Below, piece after piece: positions 59,091-64,000 of a DNA stretch of 64,000 nt; the first letter of the stretch is position 1; each line of letters opens with the position of its first letter. The stretch covers positions 62,001-126,000 of the forward strand of contig JAGXFW010000026.1 of NCBI GenBank assembly GCA_024637035.1, given 5' to 3'. The notes beneath the pieces are model-generated. The model had not been told where the DNA came from. It did not search any database and saw only the letters and a list, made by a program, of their open reading frames with translations. The DNA is from Actinomycetes bacterium. Lineage in GTDB: Bacteria; Actinomycetota; Thermoleophilia; RBG-16-64-13. Made by a program: the position numbers and the translations under genes.

Positions 59091-59891
59091 TTAGAATCCC
59101 AGAAGCCCTCTGAGCTCCACTGCCTTTCTGCGGCTCACCGGCACTCGGCTACCTTGAGCGTCGTTCATGACCAGTTCGTACGTGCGGTTGCTGAGCAGCG
59201 CCACTTCGGCCACCCTGCGCAGGTTGACCAGGTAGCTGCGGTGAGCGCGGAAGAACCCCGTGTCTGTGAGACTCTGCTCGAGTTGATCCATGGAGGGCGC
59301 CACCGCCACCAGCGTCTCGTCCCCCGTGCAGACGTACACGGTCTCTCCATCGACTCGCAGGTAGACGATGTCTTCGAGCCGTGCGGGCACCATCCGCTCG
59401 CCGCGCTTGGCCGTGACATACTCCACCGGCTTCGCTGTCTTCGATACCGCGGCGGCGACGGCTACCGCAATCGGCCGAGCCTCATCGCTCGACCCCTGTG
59501 CCGCCGCGCTAAGAGCCTGGCCGCCCATCTTCAGCTCACGCGCCCGATCGATCGCCTGCTGCAGGCGAACCTTGCCTATCGGTTTCATGAGGTAGTCCGC
59601 GGCGCCCAATTCGAAGGCTCGGGCCGCGTATTCCTCGTAGGCGGTCGTGAACACCACGAAGGGCGTCTTGGGCAGTGCGGCGAAGATCTCGGCCGCGCTG
59701 ATGCCGTCCATGCCCGGCATCCGGATGTCGAGGAACACAAGGTCGTGCTCGACCGCCAGCAACAGCTTCTCAGCCTCCATGGCTGTGGAAGCTTCGCCCA
59801 CCAATTCCACCCCGTCGACGTCGCCGAGCAGGTCGCGCAGGTGCGACCTGGCTCGCGGCTCGTCATCGACGATCAGCGCCCTCAGTATCAA
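59091..59891 (-). CDS. LytTR-type response regulator
   Basis: A 266-residue regulator with a receiver domain (RALIVDDEPRARSHLRDLL, VFLDIRMPGMDG with the phospho-Asp, TTAYEEYAARAF and DYLMKPI), a linker of about 40 residues and a C-terminal LytTR DNA-binding domain (LEDIVYLRVDGETVYVCT, then FFRAHRSYLVNLRRV). I start it at the TTG at 59891 after GGGGAGGG, 16 bases after the kinase stop; a GTG at 59927 overlaps the kinase. It lies inside the benzoyl-CoA reductase operon and is its likely regulator. Characterised clusters use BzdR, BadR/BadM or other regulator families. Confidence 0.88.
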   Translation of the reverse strand: MILRALIVDDEPRARSHLRDLLGDVDGVELVGEASTAMEAEKLLLAVEHDLVFLDIRMPGMDGISAAEIFAALPKTPFVVFTTAYEEYAARAFELGAADYLMKPIGKVRLQQAIDRARELKMGGQALSAAAQGSSDEARPIAVAVAAAVSKTAKPVEYVTAKRGERMVPARLEDIVYLRVDGETVYVCTGDETLVAVAPSMDQLEQSLTDTGFFRAHRSYLVNLRRVAEVALLSNRTYELVMNDAQGSRVPVSRRKAVELRGLLGF

Positions 59892-59907
59892 CGATCCCTC
59901 CCCACCT

Positions 59908-61065
59908 TCATGAACGCCCCACGTCACACGAGGCCCCGGCGGCGAACGCTACGACACTGCCGTCCGTCCCGGCTCCCTCGACCAACGCATACGTATCCGG
60001 GGGCACGCGGCGAGGCAGATGCACCTCGACGATAGTACCGCCCTCCTCCGGGGTTCGTACCACCAACCCGTACTCTGGGCCGAAGAGGCCCTTGAGCCGT
60101 CGCTGCACATTCTTCATCCCGATGCCGGCGCTGCCGGCGAGGGCTGCGGGATCCATGCCGCCACCGTCGTCTTCCACGGCCACGATGACCTCGTCATCAG
60201 AGACCCAGCTGGTGATGGCCACCCGCGAACTGCCCACCTCTCGACTCACCCCGTGCAGGACGGCGTTCTCGACGAGCGGTTGGAGGATCAACGGAGGCAC
60301 CCGAGCGACCAGCGCCGCGGGGTCATGCTGACGCACGATCTCCAGCCGCGAACCGAAGCGGTACTGCTCGAATCTGAGGTAACGGTCTACGAAGTCGAGC
60401 TCCTCACGGAGGCTGACGAACCCGTGGTGCTGCTTGAGATTGCGGCGGAAGAGATCGGCGAACTCTACGAGCAATTCCTCGGCCATGAGACCGTCGTTAC
60501 GGCAGAACGAGGCGATCGTGTTGAGCGTGTTGAAGAGGAAGTGGGGGCTGATCTGGGCTTGCAGCGCTTGGAGCTCCGCCTGCGTGGTCAGCTTCTTCTG
60601 GATGTCGATCTCGGCCAGCTCCAACTCGATGGACAGCATGCGCGCCAGACCGTCGGCGAATTCGATCTCTTGTGTGGTGAACGGCTCGTCGATCGTGTTG
60701 TATAACTTGAGGCAACCCACGATCTGCAGGCGGGCGCGGAGGGGCACGACGATCGCAGCGCGAAGCGCACACTCGGGCACCGGACAGCCGATCGAGTACC
60801 GTCCCCGCACCGCGTTCACCTTCCCGCCGTGGAGGGTCTCCCGGGTTAGATGGGTGAGGATGGGCAGACCCACCCTGTGGTGGTCTGAGCCTTCGCCCAC
60901 GAAGGCCAGGATGGTGCTCTGGTCGGAGATCGCAAGCGCCGACACGCCGATCACGTCGTGGATAGCACGGGCCGTTACGGCGGCGCTGCGGAAGTTCAGC
61001 CCCTCACGGAGGTGAGGAAGGCTTACGTTGACGATCTCGAAGACAGCATCGGCGCCGGTGTTCAC
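59908..61065 (-). CDS. LytS-like sensor histidine kinase with GAF domain
   Basis: A 385-residue cytoplasmic kinase. An N-terminal region with a GAF-like domain (about residues 20-150: SALAISDQSTILAFVGEG, GCPVPECALRAAIVVPL and VGCLKLYNTIDEPF) leads to the His_kinase domain (LQALQAQISPHFLFNTLNTI, phospho-His about 184) and HATPase (PLVENAVLHGVS, EDDGGGMD and GIGMKNVQRRL). No membrane helices, so it senses an internal signal; the Cys pair CPVPEC could bind a metal or cluster. It is paired with the LytTR regulator directly downstream. The start is a GTG with a GGTGGGG ribosome site, moderately sure. Confidence 0.86.
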   Translation of the reverse strand: MNTGADAVFEIVNVSLPHLREGLNFRSAAVTARAIHDVIGVSALAISDQSTILAFVGEGSDHHRVGLPILTHLTRETLHGGKVNAVRGRYSIGCPVPECALRAAIVVPLRARLQIVGCLKLYNTIDEPFTTQEIEFADGLARMLSIELELAEIDIQKKLTTQAELQALQAQISPHFLFNTLNTIASFCRNDGLMAEELLVEFADLFRRNLKQHHGFVSLREELDFVDRYLRFEQYRFGSRLEIVRQHDPAALVARVPPLILQPLVENAVLHGVSREVGSSRVAITSWVSDDEVIVAVEDDGGGMDPAALAGSAGIGMKNVQRRLKGLFGPEYGLVVRTPEEGGTIVEVHLPRRVPPDTYALVEGAGTDGSVVAFAAGASCDVGRS

Positions 61066-61208
61066 GAGCTGACCCCACCGCTCCCTCGGGCCGCGCCCGT
61101 TGCTTCCGGCAAGCCGTACGTGCCGGTGTAGAGATCACCCGCTCTCATCGGCCGAACGACCGCCTCTCGCTGAACCACGCTGGACTCCCTTCGGGAACGA
61201 ACCCCCGA

Positions 61209-61589
61209 CTACTCGAACAGGTCTTCCTCTTCCAGATGGGCCGCAGAGGCCGCTCGGGTGAACACCACACCCACGGGTCCATCGACGCCCTCGACACCAA
61301 GACAGACTGTGCAGCTGCCGTCTGCGGCAGCGTCGACCGCCCGCTCGACACGCACCTCGAACCCAAGCGAACGATAGTAGTCGGCCGTCTCGTCGAGGCG
61401 CGCGCCTACTGCGCTGAAACGCTCTTCCCAACCATCGGCCAGCAACCTCTCACGCAGGCTCGGTTCCACCGCGGATCCCCTTCCGAGCAAGCTGCTCACT
61501 TCCTGTTGGAGTGTACAGAGGTTCCCCCTCAAAGTCGAAACTGGACCCGGCTGCCTGCAGCCGGCCGTGCGGACCCGCCGCCCCGTCAC
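61209..61589 (-). CDS. Conserved-position hypothetical protein after the ferredoxin gene
   Basis: About 126 residues, not recognised. After a Cys-containing start (GCRQPGPVSTLRGNLCTLQQ) the body is a mixed alpha/beta domain (ERFSAVGARLDETADYYRSL, EVRVERAVDAA and SCTVCLGVEGVDGPVGVVFT) with an acidic end. The GTG at 61589 overlaps the ferredoxin stop by four bases (GTGA), so translation is coupled. A later start around residue 19 is possible. Its position suggests an accessory factor for the reductase or ferredoxin; nothing more can be said. Confidence 0.55.
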   Translation of the reverse strand: MTGRRVRTAGCRQPGPVSTLRGNLCTLQQEVSSLLGRGSAVEPSLRERLLADGWEERFSAVGARLDETADYYRSLGFEVRVERAVDAAADGSCTVCLGVEGVDGPVGVVFTRAASAAHLEEEDLFE

Positions 61590-61867
61590 CAACTATGGCT
61601 GATCGCCCCCGGCCGACAGGCCGAGATGCACGGCAAGCCCACGTGGCCGCCGGTCGGTTTGCAGCCGGCGCACCGTTCCTTCAGGAGCTTCCGCGCAGTC
61701 GGCGCGATGGCCACAACCTCGTCGTCATAGTCGTCCATCTCGATCTCGAACAGACGCTCGGGACACGCTTCGACGCACCACCGACCCACACACTCCACGC
61801 AAAGAGCGGTGTCGATGGTGACGTAATACTCGCCCGACCCGTCTCGATATCCGTAGTTGGCGATCAT
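61586..61867 (-). CDS. Two-cluster [4Fe-4S] ferredoxin of the benzoyl-CoA reductase system
   Basis: A 93-residue ferredoxin with two Cys sets: CVECVGRWCVEACP (CX2CX4CX3CP) and CAGCKPTGGHVGLPCISAC (CX2CX10CX3C). The expanded second set and the inserted region between them recall Alvin/Thauera-type ferredoxins, which have low, split reduction potentials and donate electrons to class I benzoyl-CoA reductase (BzdM and its Thauera counterpart). The ATG at 61867 follows GAGGTGAATC, just after the BzdQ-type gene. Reduction by IorAB or another 2-oxoacid oxidoreductase is expected. Confidence 0.85.
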   Translation of the reverse strand: MIANYGYRDGSGEYYVTIDTALCVECVGRWCVEACPERLFEIEMDDYDDEVVAIAPTARKLLKERCAGCKPTGGHVGLPCISACRPGAISHSW

Positions 61868-61870
61868 GAT

Positions 61871-62773
61871 TCACCTCGCGGCAGCGACCCTCTGCTCTTT
61901 CCTGTAGAGAGCGTCGGCGAAGAGCGCCGCACCGAGGGCGCCGGCGATCTGCGGGTCGAAGTTGGTGTCCTCCGGCAAAGGAACGGCCCTCCTACCCACT
62001 AGGCGCTCGATGCGCACTACGACGCCCGCGTTCTTGGCGATGCCCCCCGTGATGAAGAAGTCGGGTTCCATGCCCAGGCGGTCGATCAGACCTGCCACTC
62101 GCTCGGCCATAGCCGCGCAGTATGCGGCCAGCACTCGGTTGATGCTCCATCCGACCTTCAACAGGGCGGTGGCCTCAGACTTGGCGAACACAGTGCACAC
62201 GTTCGAGACCGGTGCCGGCTCTTCGTCGATCTCGAACGACCGCCTTCCGATGTCCTCCACCGATACGCCGAGCGTGTCGGCGATGACTTCCATGCCTCGG
62301 CCTGTGCCAGCCGCGCACTTGTCGTTCATGATGAAGTTCTGCACCTTGCCCTTCTCGTCGCACCGGATCACCTTGCAGTCTTGACCCCCCATATCGAGGA
62401 TCGTGCGCACAGTCGGGCCGATCATGAAGTTGGCGCCGCGGGCGTGACATGCGATCTCGGTGATAGCCCGGTTGGCGAAGGGCACGTTCACGCGCCCGTA
62501 GCCGGTCCCGACGATGTGGTTCACGTCGTCGAGAGTCATGCCCGTACCCTCCATGGCGCCGGCGAGCGTCCTCTTCGCACTGTCGGGACTGTTCGAACCG
62601 GTGCGCGTGGAGTGATAAGCGAAGAGTTCCCCGTCCACGAGGATGACAGCCTGCGAACTCACCGAGCCCACGTCGATACCGGCGGCGACGACCGAGGCGT
62701 CGCGCCAGTCCAAGCCCGGCGCCCGCCAGTTCTTCTCACTCCAGCGCCAGAACTCCTGGGTCTCCTTGGTCAT
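61871..62773 (-). CDS. bzdQ: Benzoyl-CoA reductase ATPase subunit, BzdQ/BcrD type
   Basis: A 300-residue member of the BadF/BadG/BcrA/BcrD ATPase family. The N-terminal extension EFWRWSEKNWRAPGLDWRD is typical of the delta-type subunit. Then come the phosphate-binding AAGIDVGSVSSQAVIL, GTGYGRVNVPFANR, LDMGGQDCKVIR, MNDKCAAGTGRGMEVIADTL and VCTVFAKSEATAL (the two Cys ligate the shared [4Fe-4S] cluster), and ITGGIAKNAGVV. It drives electron transfer to the BcrB/C-type subunits with ATP hydrolysis. The length equals BzdQ of Azoarcus (about 300). The ATG at 62773 lies 15 bases after the partner gene. Confidence 0.9.
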   Translation of the reverse strand: MTKETQEFWRWSEKNWRAPGLDWRDASVVAAGIDVGSVSSQAVILVDGELFAYHSTRTGSNSPDSAKRTLAGAMEGTGMTLDDVNHIVGTGYGRVNVPFANRAITEIACHARGANFMIGPTVRTILDMGGQDCKVIRCDEKGKVQNFIMNDKCAAGTGRGMEVIADTLGVSVEDIGRRSFEIDEEPAPVSNVCTVFAKSEATALLKVGWSINRVLAAYCAAMAERVAGLIDRLGMEPDFFITGGIAKNAGVVVRIERLVGRRAVPLPEDTNFDPQIAGALGAALFADALYRKEQRVAAAR

Positions 62774-62788
62774 GCCCCGGCCTCTCCG

Positions 62789-63592
62789 CTACGCCTCGTC
62801 GGCGATGGATGCACCCTCGGCGGCCTTGTCTGCCGCCACCAAGGCTGCGCCAAGCGCACCGAGGTACTCGGGGTGCGGCAGCACCCGCAACTCGGCTACG
62901 TCCAGAGTGTCCTTGAGCGCCTTCACGAAGCCCACGTTGTGGGCCACGCCTCCGCCGATCACCACGACTCCGTGCAATCCGGCCCTGCGCACCATGGCCG
63001 ATACGCGACCCGCCATGGAGTCGTGCACCGCCCGCGCGATGTCCTTCTGGGCCGTGTTGGAGTGTATGAGGCTCACCACCTCCGACTCGGCGAACACCGT
63101 GCACTGCGCGTTCATCGGGATCGACTCGGTGGACTCCAACGAGATCTCGCCGAACGTCTCCAGGCTCACCTCGAGCGCCCGGCTCATCGCCTCGACGAAC
63201 GCACCGGCGCCGGCCGCGCATTTCTCGTTCACAGCGAAATCGAGGACCTTGCCACCACCGTCGATGCGGATCGCGCGGGCCTCGTCGGCGCCGACGTCGA
63301 TGACTGTGCGCGCCTCCGGGTCGAGTTCGACCGCACCCCGCGCGTCGGCAGCCACCTCGGTGAGCACATGATCCGCAAAGGCCACGGCCTTGCGACCCAC
63401 ACCCGTGGCGACCGCAAAGTCGAACTGATCGAACCCGATGCCGAGTTCCGCGGCGGCCTTCTCGAGACCCACGCGCGCAGACTCCGCCTGGTCGAACCCG
63501 GAAGACACATTGACTCGCGCGGCCACCTCGCCGTCGCGTAGGGCAACGATCTTGATGTTCTTCGAGCCGACGTCTATTCCCACAACGATCAT
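62789..63592 (-). CDS. bzdP: Benzoyl-CoA reductase ATPase subunit, BzdP/BcrA type
   Basis: A 267-residue ATPase: MIVVGIDVGSKNIKIVAL, ATGVGRKAVAFADHVLTEV, RTVIDVGADEARAIRI, NEKCAAGAGAFVEAMSRALE, NAQCTVFAESEVVSLIHSNT and IGGGVAHNVGFVKAL. It is the short alpha-type subunit (Thauera BcrA is about 440 residues), which places the enzyme in the Azoarcus/Bzd branch of class I reductases. I use the ATG at 63592 after AAGGGA, matching the family start; the ATGs at 63619 and 63622, after GGGGGGAA, would add nine or ten residues. It is the first gene of the operon, with a promoter candidate at 63754-63782. Confidence 0.89.
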   Translation of the reverse strand: MIVVGIDVGSKNIKIVALRDGEVAARVNVSSGFDQAESARVGLEKAAAELGIGFDQFDFAVATGVGRKAVAFADHVLTEVAADARGAVELDPEARTVIDVGADEARAIRIDGGGKVLDFAVNEKCAAGAGAFVEAMSRALEVSLETFGEISLESTESIPMNAQCTVFAESEVVSLIHSNTAQKDIARAVHDSMAGRVSAMVRRAGLHGVVVIGGGVAHNVGFVKALKDTLDVAELRVLPHPEYLGALGAALVAADKAAEGASIADEA

Positions 63593-63929
63593 CTCAAGTC
63601 CCTTGTCCGCGTTCCTCATCATATGTTCCCCCCGTCGGTGGTCGCCGGAACACGGGCGGAAGCTGGGACGAGGCCGCGCTTTCATCCGCCTCGGCGAAGA
63701 CCGGGTCGCGGACCCGATCGGGAGGTTCATTGGTTGGCCGTTCAGCCAAGAGGGAGTCTACCGGCCGCAGGCGCCCATGTAAAGCGCGAGGTCGGCACCT
63801 GGCGCCCAGGGTGTCACCTTTGACCTCCCACCTGAAGGGACGCATTCTTCGCCGCTTTCGATAGACTACCCCGTGAAGTGCAACAGCCCTCACGGTGGGC
63901 GACGAACGAACAGGAGACCCAAGGGGCAC
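63593..63929. other. Divergent intergenic region between bzdP and the right-edge gene
   Basis: 337 bases without a gene. Besides the minus-strand promoter and inverted repeat near 63733-63782, the plus strand has TTGACC (63820-63825) with CATTCT (63843-63848) at 17 bases, a weak promoter candidate for the gene at 63930. Confidence 0.4.
63754..63782 (-). promoter_or_regulatory. Promoter of the benzoyl-CoA reductase operon with overlapping inverted repeat
   Basis: Minus strand: -35 TTTACA (63782-63777), a 17-base spacer and -10 TAGACT (63759-63754). Directly downstream, at the expected start of transcription, lies TTGGC-N6-GCCAA (63733-63748), a position typical of a repressor site. The leader to the bzdP start would be about 155 bases. 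Confidence 0.5.
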
Positions 63930-64000
63930 ATGAAGACGATCAGTGCGGAACTCGGCTTCTTCCTGCGGGGGACCGCGCAGCGCAGCCTCAAGTTGCTGCT
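63930..64000 (+). CDS. Start of a gene cut by the right edge, possibly a membrane/ion-channel protein
   Basis: Only 23 codons are visible, reading MKTISAELGFFLRG then TAQRSLKLL. The ATG at 63930 is 5 bases after AAGGGG and 12 after AGGAG. The amphipathic start followed by basic residues is like the cytoplasmic N-terminus of Kch-type potassium channels, but this is too little for an assignment. It is divergent from the benzoyl-CoA reductase operon. Confidence 0.35.
   Translation, partial: MKTISAELGFFLRGTAQRSLKLL

Noticed and set aside
61586-61867. Reading the BCR-like genes as lactoyl- or hydroxyglutaryl-CoA dehydratase
   Set aside because: Two ATPase subunits of BzdP and BzdQ type, a dedicated two-cluster ferredoxin and a Dch-like hydratase argue for benzoyl-CoA reductase; dehydratases usually have one homodimeric activator.

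Overview
The window is about 64 kb of GC-rich DNA from an anaerobic bacterium, probably a deep-branching or coriobacterial-type actinobacterium. The evidence is high GC, frequent GTG/TTG starts, a possible leaderless promoter, a LytTR/LytS pair, c-type multiheme cytochromes and a corrinoid methyltransferase set. The taxon is inferred from style and gene content, because no rRNA or marker gene is present. Almost everything points to anaerobic breakdown of aromatic compounds coupled to a cytochrome-based respiratory chain.

Left part (1-28.5 kb). At the left edge is a GntR / corrinoid protein / URO-D methyltransferase operon (1-2366), followed by a membrane-anchored PQQ-type propeller (2546-4225). 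From 4.4 to 16.5 kb a large minus-strand locus encodes anaerobic phenol activation: a phenylphosphate synthase (ATP-binding and swivelling-His subunits at 12822-15799), a two-fold alpha/beta-barrel protein where the usual third subunit sits, and a phenylphosphate carboxylase (two UbiD-type subunits, the small gamma subunit and the HAD-type delta subunit). A third UbiD, a UbiX prenyl-FMN synthase, a PaaK-type aryl-CoA ligase and an SDR follow. Two nearly identical promoters (TTGGAC-N18-TAGAGT) precede the synthase and carboxylase operons, and a divergent LysR regulator sits at 16812. Next come a riboflavin kinase-IDI-2 fusion and a Nudix-FMN split barrel fusion (17698-20267). Between them they could supply FMN and dimethylallyl phosphate, the two precursors of the UbiD cofactor. 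A PocR-domain hybrid histidine kinase with a frameshift (20296-22433) and a second phenylphosphate synthase-like pair (22698-25644) follow, then indolepyruvate ferredoxin oxidoreductase (iorAB, 26080-28478).

Middle part (28.5-42 kb). This is a cytochrome island: an octaheme nitrite-reductase-like lipoprotein with a CXXCK heme, two secreted heptaheme paralogs that share a GCTTGTG-N8-CACAAGC operator, two tandem membrane-anchored cytochromes with about 12 hemes each, an NHL propeller, a TPR protein and two polytopic O-antigen-ligase-like/TPR proteins flanking the dodecaheme pair.

Right part (42-64 kb). General and beta-oxidation genes come first: endonuclease III, 3-hydroxyacyl-CoA dehydrogenase, PaaK, a CNNM/CorC-type protein, an aminotransferase, a phosphodiesterase, a SagB-type oxidoreductase, a CaCA exchanger, a 6-phosphogluconate dehydrogenase-like protein and OsmC. 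Then comes a minus-strand operon (63.6 to 53.0 kb) for an ATP-dependent class I benzoyl-CoA reductase of the Azoarcus Bzd type: two ATPase subunits, a ferredoxin, a LytS/LytTR pair, a dienoyl-CoA hydratase, a ketopantoate-reductase-like protein, an acyl-CoA ligase and the two iron-sulfur subunits. Together these suggest the route phenol -> phenylphosphate -> 4-hydroxybenzoate -> CoA ester -> ring reduction. Aromatic amino acids would feed in through aminotransferase and IorAB, and electrons would leave through the multiheme cytochromes. 4-Hydroxybenzoyl-CoA reductase and the later ring-opening enzymes are not in the window.
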